A stretch of DNA of 64,000 bases from an uncultured Alistipes sp. (lineage in GTDB: Bacteria; Bacteroidota; Bacteroidia; Bacteroidales; Rikenellaceae), in contig NZ_CABMQJ010000003.1 in assembly GCF_902388705.1 (NCBI RefSeq), positions 117,214-181,213 on the forward strand, in the 5' to 3' direction. The notes beneath the pieces were generated by a model. It was not told the origin of the DNA, searched no databases, and was given only the letters and a program-made list of their open reading frames with translations. Each line of letters begins with the position of its first letter. Position 1 is the stretch's first letter. The translations under genes were made by a program, and so were the position numbers. Below, in pieces: positions 53,387 through 62,836 of this stretch.

Positions 53387-54694
53387 TTATTTGATTTGTT
53401 CGCGTAAATCTACGAATTTTATTTGTTTGCGGCTCATTTGGGGCATCTGTTTTTTCGCAATGTACTCCGCGGGTTCGAAAACGACCTCCGGGGCGACGCG
53501 TACTTTCGAGCGGAAGGTGTCCTTGATCTCTTTTTCGAACGCCTCGTCGCGGCGCGTACTGCCGATGCGCAGCACGATTTGGTCGGTGCCGAGGCTGCCC
53601 GTGAATACTTCGACGATGTAGTTGCTCACGCCGGGGATGTTTTCCAGCACGTCGTACAGCGCGGGCGGGTAGAGCGTCGTACCCTTGAATTTAATCATCT
53701 GTCCCCGGCGGCCGATGACCGACGAGAGGCGCATCGTCGTGCGGCCGCAGGCGCAGCGGCCCGTGTGGGCGATGCAGATGTCGCCCGTCTTGAAGCGCAG
53801 CAGCGGCATGCCCCTTACGCCGAGCGTGGTGATGACCACCTCGCCCTCCTCTCCTTCGGGTACGGGGTTGTTCTGATCGTCGAGCAGCTCCACGAGAATC
53901 ATGTCGGCCGGGACGTGCCCGCCGCAGTGGTGTTCGCACTCGGTGATTGATGTCTGCATTTCGGTCGAGGCGTAGGTCGAGAAGAGCTCCAGTTTGGGCC
54001 ACAGTTCGCTGATTTTCGCCCCGAGCGTGTTGTTGCGGAAATCGGTGCCGCGCAGCGCTTCGCCGATGCAGATTGCCCGGTGCAGCGACGAGCGGCGGTA
54101 GTCGATGCCGTGCTCCTGTGCATAGCCGACGAGTTTTATCAGGAACGACGGCACGACGATGCAGCCCGTGGGATTGATGCGGCGTATGGTGTCCCACTGC
54201 AGTTCGGGAATGCCGTTGCCGACGCGGATTACGCCGCATCCCAGCTCCCGCGCCCCCATGAAGTAGGCCAGTCCCGCCATGAAACGGCGGTCGATGGTGG
54301 TCATCAGCTGCAATACGTCGTCCGGCGTGCATCCCGCCGTGGTGAACGACATCGCCTCGTTGTAGGCCAGGCGGCCGAGGTCTTCCTCCGTGAGGGCGAA
54401 TGTCACCGGGTCGCCGAGGGTTCCCGACGTGGTCACGTAGTCGACGATGCGGCTGCGGGGCACGCAGACGAACTCCCCGGGGTGCAGTTGCAGGTCTGTT
54501 TTCGTGGTTACGGGCAGCCGCCGCAGGTCGTCCGGCGTGCGGATGTCGCCCGGCTGCGCGCCGCAGTTGTCGAACATGCGCCGGTAGTAGGGCGAATTTT
54601 CATAAAGGTAGGCGATTTCTTCGCGCAGGCGCTCCTGCCGGAACGCCGCGACCGCGTCGTCCGGCGCGAACTGTATGTTCGGGTTTCGTATCAT
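53387..54694 (-). CDS. Phenylacetate-CoA-ligase-like AMP-dependent ligase (PaaK family)
   Basis: 435 residues. Adenylate-forming motifs of the PaaK family are all present: TTSGTLGDP (88-96), YASTEM (241-246), LLRFKTGD (298-305) and a C-terminal lid domain. Cys253, His260, Cys314 and Cys316 could form the structural zinc site known from PaaK relatives. It activates a carboxylic acid with ATP and joins it to CoA or a carrier protein. In flexirubin/aryl-polyene clusters such a ligase loads an aromatic acid starter such as a cinnamate or benzoate; this role is inferred from context. Its start overlaps the upstream stop by four bases. Confidence 0.9.
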   Translation of the reverse strand: MIRNPNIQFAPDDAVAAFRQERLREEIAYLYENSPYYRRMFDNCGAQPGDIRTPDDLRRLPVTTKTDLQLHPGEFVCVPRSRIVDYVTTSGTLGDPVTFALTEEDLGRLAYNEAMSFTTAGCTPDDVLQLMTTIDRRFMAGLAYFMGARELGCGVIRVGNGIPELQWDTIRRINPTGCIVVPSFLIKLVGYAQEHGIDYRRSSLHRAICIGEALRGTDFRNNTLGAKISELWPKLELFSTYASTEMQTSITECEHHCGGHVPADMILVELLDDQNNPVPEGEEGEVVITTLGVRGMPLLRFKTGDICIAHTGRCACGRTTMRLSSVIGRRGQMIKFKGTTLYPPALYDVLENIPGVSNYIVEVFTGSLGTDQIVLRIGSTRRDEAFEKEIKDTFRSKVRVAPEVVFEPAEYIAKKQMPQMSRKQIKFVDLREQIK

Positions 54695-56349
54695 GGTTCA
54701 CATTCCGATTTGAGTTTTTCGATTGCTTCCCGCTCGTCGGCGCGGGGCACCGCGGCCTCCGACGCCCTGCCGAAGCTCTGTGCCGCACGGGCCTTGTCGC
54801 CCCGTGCGAGGTAATATTCCCCCAGCAGTTTCCAGGTGTGGAAATTCCCGGGATTGGTGCGTGCGAACGCTTCGGGCAGCCGTTCGTCGGCCGCCTCCCC
54901 CTTTTCCATGGCTTCGCGAAGCCGGCTCCCGTATTCGCGGTACGCCATCAGGCGCGGATAGTCGTGCGTGAGGTACGCCGTGTCGGCCGGTATCTCCTGC
55001 GCCTTGTCGTACAGCTCCGCTGCGGGGTCGGGATTCCGCATCACGGCCCCGAGGTCGTAGCAGACGTAGGCGCCGCCCTGCCACGGTGCGGTCGAAACCC
55101 ACATTTTCAGCTCCCCGGGCCGGAAAACGACCGAGTGGTGGGCGATCGACTGGTTGACGGAGCAGTCGTTGCCCACTCCGATGTCGATGCCGCCCGCCCC
55201 GCGCTGGTCGCGCAGCATCGACACGGCTTCCGGTACGTCCAGGGGTGCATTCGCGGCCATCAGCTCCTCCAGCCGTGCGAAACGGTAGGGGCTGTCGGTC
55301 ATGGCGATGTTTTCGCGGTTGTGCCTGTCGTCGGCGAACTCCTCCGACTGGTAGTGGTTCGTGCAGACGATTTGTTCGCCGCCGCTCCGGTAAAGGACGG
55401 TTTTGCGGGGTGTCTTTTCGATGATTGCGGCCTCGGCGTCGCGTGCCGAGGCGATGAGCAGCGATTCGCTGACGAACGTGTCGCGGCTTTGGGCGATTGC
55501 CAGCGCCTCGCCGATTGTCGCCGCATGCTGCAATATCTCGCGTGCGAGAATCGAAATGGGCGTTGCCGACGAGAGCGGCAGGGGCCCTTTCGCGGCGTTT
55601 ATCGTGACGGTCAGTCCCTCGGTGTTCATGCCCGACAGCACGCCGACTATCCCCGCCCAGCCGATGCTGGCGAACGGATAGCCGGCCTGCGGGCGGCAGA
55701 AGGTGACAATCCGGTTGCGGGCGAAGTCGTCGCCCATGTAGAAGTCGAAGTTGCGCCCGACGATCAGGCCTCCGTCCGCGCTCATGCCGCCCCATGCCGC
55801 GAACGAACTGCATCCGACGAGCATGTACTGGCTCATGGCGTGTCCGATGTCGTGCGCCGCATGGTAGTTCAGTTGGCGCTCGTAGGGGGTTCCGATGGCA
55901 TCGAAGTCGTGCGAGCAATAGAGCGACCGGGCGTAAATTTCGCGGCGGTACTCCTCGGGGACATGCTGCCCGAGGTTGCGGTTGAAAATCAGAATCATGC
56001 CCCGCAGCAAGCGCAGGTAACCGTCCGAGGGGACGAATTTGCGGATTTGATCGACGAACACCTCCTCCTGGTAGCGCATCAGTGCGGCCGTAAGGGCTCC
56101 CGCCGCCGCACCCGACTCGGCGGGCGACCCGGCGGTGTAGAGTTCCCACACACCGTGGGCGTTGCGGCGCAGGAAACTGCCGTGGCAGGAGGTGTAGCCG
56201 CCGTGGTCCGTGACGCGGTAAGCCGCCGTGTCGATAATCATGACGGGCTGCTGCATGTCGGCCGTCAGGTAAAGCCCCCAGAGGAATGCCGCCGGCAGCA
56301 GCAGGAGCGCCGCCAGCGCGACGAGCGTGTATTTCAGGATTCGTTTCAT
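54691..56349 (-). CDS. C45-family autoproteolytic acyltransferase/hydrolase with N-terminal membrane anchor and TPR tail
   Basis: 552 residues. A membrane helix (about 8-28) anchors it. The Ntn-hydrolase-type core has the likely nucleophile Cys180 in LVGCSSFAAWG, then GRNFDFYMG (198-206) and GMNTEGLTVTINA, all typical of the C45/acyl-CoA:6-APA acyltransferase family. The last 60 residues (HTWKLLGEYYLARGDKARAA) form a TPR-like hairpin. Because the nucleophile lies 180 residues from the N-terminus, activity may need a cut there or the enzyme may work unprocessed. Gene overlaps of four bases on both sides tie it to the operon. A likely role is acyl transfer that joins the polyene acid to a lipid; this is an inference. 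Confidence 0.85.
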   Translation of the reverse strand: MKRILKYTLVALAALLLLPAAFLWGLYLTADMQQPVMIIDTAAYRVTDHGGYTSCHGSFLRRNAHGVWELYTAGSPAESGAAAGALTAALMRYQEEVFVDQIRKFVPSDGYLRLLRGMILIFNRNLGQHVPEEYRREIYARSLYCSHDFDAIGTPYERQLNYHAAHDIGHAMSQYMLVGCSSFAAWGGMSADGGLIVGRNFDFYMGDDFARNRIVTFCRPQAGYPFASIGWAGIVGVLSGMNTEGLTVTINAAKGPLPLSSATPISILAREILQHAATIGEALAIAQSRDTFVSESLLIASARDAEAAIIEKTPRKTVLYRSGGEQIVCTNHYQSEEFADDRHNRENIAMTDSPYRFARLEELMAANAPLDVPEAVSMLRDQRGAGGIDIGVGNDCSVNQSIAHHSVVFRPGELKMWVSTAPWQGGAYVCYDLGAVMRNPDPAAELYDKAQEIPADTAYLTHDYPRLMAYREYGSRLREAMEKGEAADERLPEAFARTNPGNFHTWKLLGEYYLARGDKARAAQSFGRASEAAVPRADEREAIEKLKSECEP

Positions 56350-57842
56350 GCGTTGCCGATTTTTTTTGCGAGGTATTCCGTGCCTAACAGTTCCGCGCAG
56401 GTGGCCGCTGCCGACAGCGTGACCCCTACCGCGCCGTGTACGGTCAGGTTCTGTCCCGTGAGCAGCAGGTTTTCGAATTTCGTCCGGGCGGGAATGTGCG
56501 CGGCTGCCGCGTTACGGTACTCTTTGCGTATGCCGTATGCCGCGCCGTGCGGCGTGCCGGTGTAATGCAGGTAGGTCAGGGGCGTTGCGGCGCAGGTGCT
56601 GTCGATTGCCTCCCGCAGTCCGGGCAGGCGTTCGCAGGCGAAATTCACCGTCGCTTCGCTCACGGCCGCCTTGAGCGCCGTGTAGGCTTCGGGCCGCTCT
56701 CCCGGCGCCGAACCTTCCCACGCCGCCCACGCTTCGGTGGCGATGGGGGTCATCAGCGTCACCACGTCGCTCCATGCCGTGTCGCCGTGCGGCGGCTGTG
56801 CGCTGAATAGCACCGCTTTGGGGCGCATGGCCTGCCAATCGAAAAGCGTGTCCCAGACATCGCCGCCGGCGTAATGGTAGAGGTTGCGGTTGATATAGGG
56901 AAACCTGCCCGGTTTGAGCAGCAGGTAAACCGAGAAGAACCCGTAGGTGCCGGGCAGCCCGTTTATCCGGTCGCGGTACGCTTTGCGGATGGCCGGCGTC
57001 TGCCCGACCAGGCGGAGCGTCGCGGCCGGGTGGATTGCCGATATGACCGTTTTCGCCCGCAGTACCGTGCCGTCGGCCAGCTCCACGCCCGTGATGCGCC
57101 GCCCGTCGGCATGCAGTGCGCTTGCGCGGCTTCCGGCGAGGGCCGTGCCGCCCTGTGCGCGGATGCGGGCGATTAGGGCGTCGGCGATATGCTGTGTCCC
57201 GCCGGCAAAGCGGCAGGCGCCCTCGATGTTCGAATGGTTGGCCATCGCGTGGTGGTAGAGCGACGAGGTTTCGCGCATGCCGCCGTAGAGGGGGTTCGTT
57301 CCCGCCAGGACGTTGCGCAGCAGGGGGTCTGCGACGCATTCGGCGATAAACTCCGCGGCCGACGCGCCGAGGTATTCCGTACCCCCGGCCGACAGCTGTC
57401 CCGCGCGGTGCGTTTCCACGCCGATGCTGCTGCCGATTTGCCGGAGTTTGGCGCAGTACCTTCCGATTCCGGCCTTTTCGTGCGGGAAGAGCTCCGCGAG
57501 GTGCCGCTCGAAGGCCCCGTAGCCGTGCATGTAGGCGAACTCGCCCGCCGCATCCGGCTGTACGATGTCGAACTCATCGTCGAGCGGCCGCACCCGCAGC
57601 GACTCCCAAATGCCGAAATATTCGAAATACCGGCGCAGGATGCCTCCCTCCTGCAGGCTGCCCGCGTAGTGCATGCCCGTGTCGATGGTGTGACCCCTGC
57701 GGCGGAACGACTGCAGGCATCCGCCGAAACGCTGTGCCTGCTCCACGACGCATACGCCGAGTCCCTCGCGGGAGAGCATGGCTCCGCATTCCAGCCCTCC
57801 GAGGCCGCTGCCGATAACGATTATGTCGAACTGCTCCTGCAT
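56346..57842 (-). CDS. FAD-dependent oxidoreductase, phytoene desaturase/retinol saturase-like
   Basis: 498 residues. The Rossmann start IIVIGSGLGGLECGAMLS (Gly11, Gly13, Gly16) and VVEQAQRFGGCLQSFRRRG (32-50) are the phytoene-desaturase-family FAD site. The C-terminus carries NLLLTGQNLTVHGAVG (about 463-478), the closing FAD motif of this family. Substrates are long polyenes, which suits reduction, desaturation or isomerisation of an aryl-polyene chain. It lies one base after the MMPL fusion gene and overlaps the C45 gene by four bases. It is about as long as retinol saturase-type relatives and shows no damage. Confidence 0.9.
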   Translation of the reverse strand: MQEQFDIIVIGSGLGGLECGAMLSREGLGVCVVEQAQRFGGCLQSFRRRGHTIDTGMHYAGSLQEGGILRRYFEYFGIWESLRVRPLDDEFDIVQPDAAGEFAYMHGYGAFERHLAELFPHEKAGIGRYCAKLRQIGSSIGVETHRAGQLSAGGTEYLGASAAEFIAECVADPLLRNVLAGTNPLYGGMRETSSLYHHAMANHSNIEGACRFAGGTQHIADALIARIRAQGGTALAGSRASALHADGRRITGVELADGTVLRAKTVISAIHPAATLRLVGQTPAIRKAYRDRINGLPGTYGFFSVYLLLKPGRFPYINRNLYHYAGGDVWDTLFDWQAMRPKAVLFSAQPPHGDTAWSDVVTLMTPIATEAWAAWEGSAPGERPEAYTALKAAVSEATVNFACERLPGLREAIDSTCAATPLTYLHYTGTPHGAAYGIRKEYRNAAAAHIPARTKFENLLLTGQNLTVHGAVGVTLSAAATCAELLGTEYLAKKIGNA

Positions 57843-57843
57843 G

Positions 57844-60800
57844 CTATTCCTGTCGGGTAAGTATGTAAACCGTGTTCGAGGTGCGCGTATCCTTGTGCGC
57901 CGCGTGGAGTTCCATGCCGAAGCTGCGGGCCGTTTGCTCCAGTTCCGAAGTCGAGGTGAAGTGCAGTTCGCCGTCGGTCTTGTTGAACCCGACGATTTTC
58001 GTCGACCATAGCTCGGTCATCGCCGTGGCCTTGTGCCGCCGGGCCTTGCTGCTGTCGCCGTCGCGGACGATAATCCGTCCGCCCGGGTTGAGCCGCGCCG
58101 CGCACCGCCCGATAAGGGTGCGCTGCTCTTCGCGCTGCATGTAGTGCAGCACGTCGACGAGCAGGAACACGTCGGCTTCGGGCAGTTCCGCCGTGCGCAA
58201 ATCGGCGTGCAGGAAGGTCGTTTCGGGCCGCCGCAGGAAACTGTGGCGTGCGGTTTCTATCTTCTCCGCGTCGTAATCCATGCCGACGATGCGGCGGCGG
58301 TCGGAGAGCATCGCGAGCATGTAGCTCAACGGCCCGTACCCGCAGCCGAGGTCCACGACGGTTCCCTCGCGCGGCACGATGCGGTCGAACAGTTCGTAGC
58401 ATCGCTCCAGCCGTATCTTGATGCGCATGTACCACTCCAGTACGGGCCCTTTGTAGGTATAGCTCTTGATGAGCATGTCGCGGAAATAGGGGTTGCACGG
58501 GCGGTTGTAGCGCTCGTAGAGCTTCCGGTATTCCCCGCGCATCAGGCGGCAGGCGGCTTTGGACACATCCGAGCACTGTGCGGGGTCGCCGGCGGCGATG
58601 CGCGGCAGGATGCGGCTCACGACCAGTCCGTGCTTGATGTAAATGGGCTGCCGTTTCGACGAAATCATGCCGTTGCCGTAGAGGCAGATGGGCAGGATGT
58701 CCAGCCCGAGCTTCCCGGCGAGGTAGAACGCCCCCTTGTGGAAACGTCCGATTTTCCCGTCCGCCGAGCGCGTGCCTTCGGGAAAGACGATTACGCTGTA
58801 TCCCTCGGCGACTTTCTGTGTGAGCGCCGGGGCGAGGCGCTCGTATCCGTCCGCCGCGTGGTAGAAGCCCAGGTAGCGGACGATGCGTCCGAATACCGGC
58901 GAGCGCCATACCCAGCCGTTGGTCACCATCACGGCTTTGGGACAGATGCTCAACAGCACGAGGATGTCGATGAACGACTGGTGGTTGGCAATCACGACCG
59001 CGGGCCGCGCGAATGTTTCGCCCGGTTCGTTCTCCCGGATGGTTTTCGTGGTGAACATCGCCCGCAGGAAGCCCCGCGTCATGTGGTGGATCGACCACTG
59101 TACGATGCGCTGTTTGCGGCGGCGTGCCATCGGCAGCGGCCAGAGCGTGAAAATCAGCGCCTGCAGCAGCTGGCAGCCCGTCACGAACAGCCCGAACGCG
59201 TAGAACGTGTTCAGCAGGCTTCCCAGCGTGTAGGGCGCGCCGCCCTTTTCGGTCTGTGACGATACGAGCATCCGGAACAGCACGGGCTGTATCGTGTAGG
59301 AAACCAGCACCACGGCGACGATGCCGAACAGGGAGATCAGCGCCAGCGAGTGCAGGGCCGGGTGGCGTGCGAAAATCAGCGCCCCGAGTCCGACCACCAC
59401 CGTGAAGGCCGAGAAGAAAATCGCGGTCTTGTGCGTGTCGAGCATCCTGCGTCCGGTCTTGTATTCGCTCAACAGGCCGTCCATGATGAAGATGCTGAAG
59501 TCGTCGCCGATGCCGAATATGAAGGTCGAGAGGATAATCGTCACGATGTTGAATTCGACGCCGAACAGGGCCATCAGCCCGAGGATGATGACCCACCCGA
59601 TGCCCATCGGCAGCAGCGACATCACCGTCAGTTCGATGCGCCCGTAGCAGAGGAAGAGCGCCATGGTGACCAGTATCGACGAAATCGAGAGAATCAGGTA
59701 AAAATTGTGGTTGACGCTCTGCGCCATCTTCCCGGCATAGAACGCGCGGTCGGCGACCACGATGTCGTCCGCGGCGGAGAAGGTCGCGTAAACCTCCTGT
59801 TTGCAGCTGTCGGCCAGCGTCACGTGGCTTAAAAACAGGGGCGTTGTGCCGTGTCCGTCGACCCATTCACGGAACACTTCGCGCGCGGCGGCCGACGAGT
59901 AGTCCAGTTGCGTGTACGTTTTTTCGGTCAGTTGCAGCGCGCCGCCGAATGCGCCCTGGGCGAAGCCGTACCTCCGTTCTGCCTCCCGGATGCCTTCGCG
60001 CAGTGTTTCCCGCCGCTGCGTAGTCCAGAATTTTTGCCACCGCTCCAGCCGCCGCTGTTGTTCGGCGCTGTCGACCACGAACGGGGCTATTCCGGCGTAG
60101 GAGTCGATTTTTCCCGCCCGTTTGAGCGAGTCGAGCTGCCGCTCGAGGTGCAGGTAGCCTGCCACGGCTTCGGCCTGCGTGTCGCCCGTCGTGATGAAGA
60201 GCACTTTCGCGTGTTCGCCGTCGTCGTCCATCAGCCGGCTCAACCGCTGCTGTGCCGGGACGAGGTGGGGAGCGTCGTAGTTGAGGTGCATCATGTCGCT
60301 GTCGAAGCCGATGCGGTTGAAGAAAAAGAGGCATACCAGCGTGAGCAGCAGGATTGCTGCCACCAGCGGCCTGCTTCGGTCGGGACGCATTCCCGTGAGG
60401 CGCTCCACGCCCCGCAGCACCGCAGACCCCCCCCCGCGTTCCCCCTTCCGTATCAGGTGGGGCAGCACTGCGAGGCTGAAAAACGTCGTTCCCACCAATG
60501 TCAGCGACGCGAACAGCCCGAAGTCGCGCAGCAGCTGCGAGTCGGTGAACAGCAGCCCGGCAAAGGCGCCGATGGTCGTTATGCTGCCGATGGTCAGCGG
60601 ATAGGCCAAATCGCGGATAATCTGCCGCGGGTCGTGACAGTGGTTGGCGTGGCAGAGGATGTGTATCGAGTAACTCAGGGCGATGCCCATCACGACGGTT
60701 CCCGCACCCACGGCGATCGACGAGATTGTGTGGCACACGAGCGACATGAGCGCCAGGGCGAACAGCCCGCCGAGCGCTACGGGAATCAGGGCCAGCAGTA

Positions 60801-61686
60801 CGGCGAATTTGTTGCGGAACGAGAGGGTGATGAAGATTACGATTACGAGGATGGCGATGTTCAGCGTCAGCATCATGTCGCGCTTGATCTGCCGTGCGTT
60901 GTAAGCCGCCACGGCCGGGGCGCCGTAATAGTCGATTGTGATGCCCGTTGCGGCATATTCCGCGTTGAGCTCCCCGAGCACCGACTCGATTCGTTCGACC
61001 AGCCGGTCGCCGACGCCCGTGTCGCCGCTCTCGTACTGCGGCGAGATGAAGACGGCGAGCGTTGCCATGTCCTTCGAGAAGAGGTAGTCGTCGCAGAGCG
61101 TGTAGTTGCCCCCGATATTGAGTCGCTGCAGTTTGCCCAGCACCCCGAACGACAGCCCGAGCGGGTCGTCGTAGATGTATTCGTCGATGAAGCCCCCGAC
61201 GGGCGACAGCAGCCGGCGGTAGTTTTCCTCCATCGCCCGGGCGATGCCCTGCCGGGTGACGAGCGTGTCCATGCGCGCGTAATCGGCCTCGGTGAGCAGC
61301 AGCGGCAGGTTGCCCTGCAGGAATGCCCGCATGTTGTCGATTAGATCGCTGCCGAACGAGGCCTCCGCCTCGGCGTAGCGCCTGAAAAGCGTGTCGGCGC
61401 CGAGCCGGGCCGCCAGGGCGTCGGCACAGGCCATCATCTGCTCGGGCGGCACCTGCACTCCCTGCCGGGCGTTGACCATCACGACGATTTTATCCTTGAT
61501 TTTCAGGTTCGAGAACGCCGCGGCGGCTTTCCGTTCCCCGTCGGGGAAGAATCCGGTGATGTTCTCGCTGAACCGCAGCTGCAGCGCAACCGCTCCCATC
61601 GCCGCGAGCGCTACCGCCAGCAGCGTGAAGAGCAGTGTGCGGCGGGTTTCGAAAAAGTCGTACAGGGCGATGAAGAATTTATTCAT
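57844..61686 (-). CDS. MMPL/RND exporter fused to an acyltransferase and a SAM methyltransferase
   Basis: 1280 residues with three parts. Residues 1-850 form an MMPL-type RND transporter with about 12 membrane helices in two repeats (helices near 18-37, 270-410, 660-800). Residues 855-1060 are a PlsC-type acyltransferase with NHQSFID (His902, Asp907) and FPEGTRS (968-974). Residues 1085-1280 are a class I methyltransferase with VVDLGCGYGP (1110-1119) and VLLVDVLHYMQ-like strand 4 (near 1174-1183). All motifs are intact. It would acylate and methylate the product and export it. The gene overlaps the GT2 gene stop by eight bases. The triple fusion is unusual; flexirubin-type clusters typically encode these activities close together. 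Confidence 0.9.
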   Translation of the reverse strand: MNKFFIALYDFFETRRTLLFTLLAVALAAMGAVALQLRFSENITGFFPDGERKAAAAFSNLKIKDKIVVMVNARQGVQVPPEQMMACADALAARLGADTLFRRYAEAEASFGSDLIDNMRAFLQGNLPLLLTEADYARMDTLVTRQGIARAMEENYRRLLSPVGGFIDEYIYDDPLGLSFGVLGKLQRLNIGGNYTLCDDYLFSKDMATLAVFISPQYESGDTGVGDRLVERIESVLGELNAEYAATGITIDYYGAPAVAAYNARQIKRDMMLTLNIAILVIVIFITLSFRNKFAVLLALIPVALGGLFALALMSLVCHTISSIAVGAGTVVMGIALSYSIHILCHANHCHDPRQIIRDLAYPLTIGSITTIGAFAGLLFTDSQLLRDFGLFASLTLVGTTFFSLAVLPHLIRKGERGGGSAVLRGVERLTGMRPDRSRPLVAAILLLTLVCLFFFNRIGFDSDMMHLNYDAPHLVPAQQRLSRLMDDDGEHAKVLFITTGDTQAEAVAGYLHLERQLDSLKRAGKIDSYAGIAPFVVDSAEQQRRLERWQKFWTTQRRETLREGIREAERRYGFAQGAFGGALQLTEKTYTQLDYSSAAAREVFREWVDGHGTTPLFLSHVTLADSCKQEVYATFSAADDIVVADRAFYAGKMAQSVNHNFYLILSISSILVTMALFLCYGRIELTVMSLLPMGIGWVIILGLMALFGVEFNIVTIILSTFIFGIGDDFSIFIMDGLLSEYKTGRRMLDTHKTAIFFSAFTVVVGLGALIFARHPALHSLALISLFGIVAVVLVSYTIQPVLFRMLVSSQTEKGGAPYTLGSLLNTFYAFGLFVTGCQLLQALIFTLWPLPMARRRKQRIVQWSIHHMTRGFLRAMFTTKTIRENEPGETFARPAVVIANHQSFIDILVLLSICPKAVMVTNGWVWRSPVFGRIVRYLGFYHAADGYERLAPALTQKVAEGYSVIVFPEGTRSADGKIGRFHKGAFYLAGKLGLDILPICLYGNGMISSKRQPIYIKHGLVVSRILPRIAAGDPAQCSDVSKAACRLMRGEYRKLYERYNRPCNPYFRDMLIKSYTYKGPVLEWYMRIKIRLERCYELFDRIVPREGTVVDLGCGYGPLSYMLAMLSDRRRIVGMDYDAEKIETARHSFLRRPETTFLHADLRTAELPEADVFLLVDVLHYMQREEQRTLIGRCAARLNPGGRIIVRDGDSSKARRHKATAMTELWSTKIVGFNKTDGELHFTSTSELEQTARSFGMELHAAHKDTRTSNTVYILTRQE

Positions 61687-62836
61687 GGCGAGGCATGCGT
61701 TTACAGGATACGAGCAGGGTGTAGCCGATCGCCGTCGCGGCGATTGCGCATACGGCGGCCATCGTGAAACTGCCCACGATATACTGGAACATGTCGGCGG
61801 CCACCCGCTCGAGGGTGATGTCCGAGAGCGCCAGCGGCATGTCGCGCTGCAGCACCTGCGCCCCCGTCCAGTAGCTGCCGTAGAGGATCAAGGGGATCAT
61901 CGGCGGAATGCTGATGTTCGAGCTGATGATCGCCACGGCCTTGTTCAGCCGCGTGAAGTGGGCCGTGACTCCCGCCGCAATCATCTGGTAGCCCCACAGC
62001 GGGGCGATTCCGAAGAAGATGCCCAGCCCGATCGAGGCGGCCAGCCGCGGGTTCGAGTCCCGCGAGCGGGTGACGTTGTCGGCGATGAAGCGGCGGATGT
62101 TCTCTTTGGTGAGCGACCGCAGGAACCGCCACGGGTAGTAGAACAGCAGCGCCCCGAGCACGAGGAACGTGTTGAGGATGCTGATGCGCGTGAAATCCTT
62201 GCCCGGCCGGAAATGCGACACGCGCTCGCTCTTTTCGGGGTAGAAAACGTTTACGGGAATGTTGCGCACGGCGATTCCGCGCCAGGCGGCCCGCACCAGC
62301 ACCTCCACTTCGAATTCGTAGCGCCGGGTGATGAATTTCATCCCTTTCATCCGCTGCACGGGGTAGAGCCGGAATCCCGACTGGGTGTCCTCCATCCGGA
62401 TTCCCGTTTCGATGCGGAACCAGAAATTCGAGAATTTGTTGGCGAAGGTGTTCTTTCCCGGCATGTTGTCCGAGTGCAGGTTGCGCGCCCCGACCAGCAG
62501 TGCGTCGGGGGTCTTTGCGGCCTCCCGGACGAATTCCGGGATGTCCGAGGCGAAGTGCTGCCCGTCCGAGTCGATTGTCAGCATGTAGCGGTAGCCGTGC
62601 TCCCCGGCGTAGCGCAACGCCCGGCGTATGGCGTACCCCTTGCCGCGGTTGGGCGCGTAGGAGACGGACGCGACCTCCGTTCGGGCGAGTATCTGCGCCG
62701 TCGCGTCGGTCGAGCCGTCGTTCACGACCAGTACGTCCGTGCAGTAGCGGCGCACGTCGGCAATCACGCGGGCGAGGGTCTTTTCGTTGTTGTAGGTCGG
62801 GATTACCGCCAGTATGTCGTTCTTTTCGCCGGTCAT
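61679..62836 (-). CDS. Glycosyltransferase family 2 protein fused to a DUF2062 membrane domain
   Basis: 385 residues. The GT-A domain (about 6-215) has VVNDGSTD (37-44) and TIDSDGQH (87-94), the metal-binding DxD region. A helical membrane region follows, then DUF2062 (about 245-380, RLAASIGLGIFFGIAPLWGY). It probably transfers a sugar or phospho-sugar to a lipid carrier at the inner membrane; dolichyl-phosphate-mannose synthase-like enzymes are close relatives. The frame is open to 63046, but the ATG at 62834-62836 begins exactly at the domain and forms an ATGA overlap with the dehydratase stop. It overlaps the MMPL fusion start by eight bases. Confidence 0.9.
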   Translation of the reverse strand: MTGEKNDILAVIPTYNNEKTLARVIADVRRYCTDVLVVNDGSTDATAQILARTEVASVSYAPNRGKGYAIRRALRYAGEHGYRYMLTIDSDGQHFASDIPEFVREAAKTPDALLVGARNLHSDNMPGKNTFANKFSNFWFRIETGIRMEDTQSGFRLYPVQRMKGMKFITRRYEFEVEVLVRAAWRGIAVRNIPVNVFYPEKSERVSHFRPGKDFTRISILNTFLVLGALLFYYPWRFLRSLTKENIRRFIADNVTRSRDSNPRLAASIGLGIFFGIAPLWGYQMIAAGVTAHFTRLNKAVAIISSNISIPPMIPLILYGSYWTGAQVLQRDMPLALSDITLERVAADMFQYIVGSFTMAAVCAIAATAIGYTLLVSCKRMPRHE

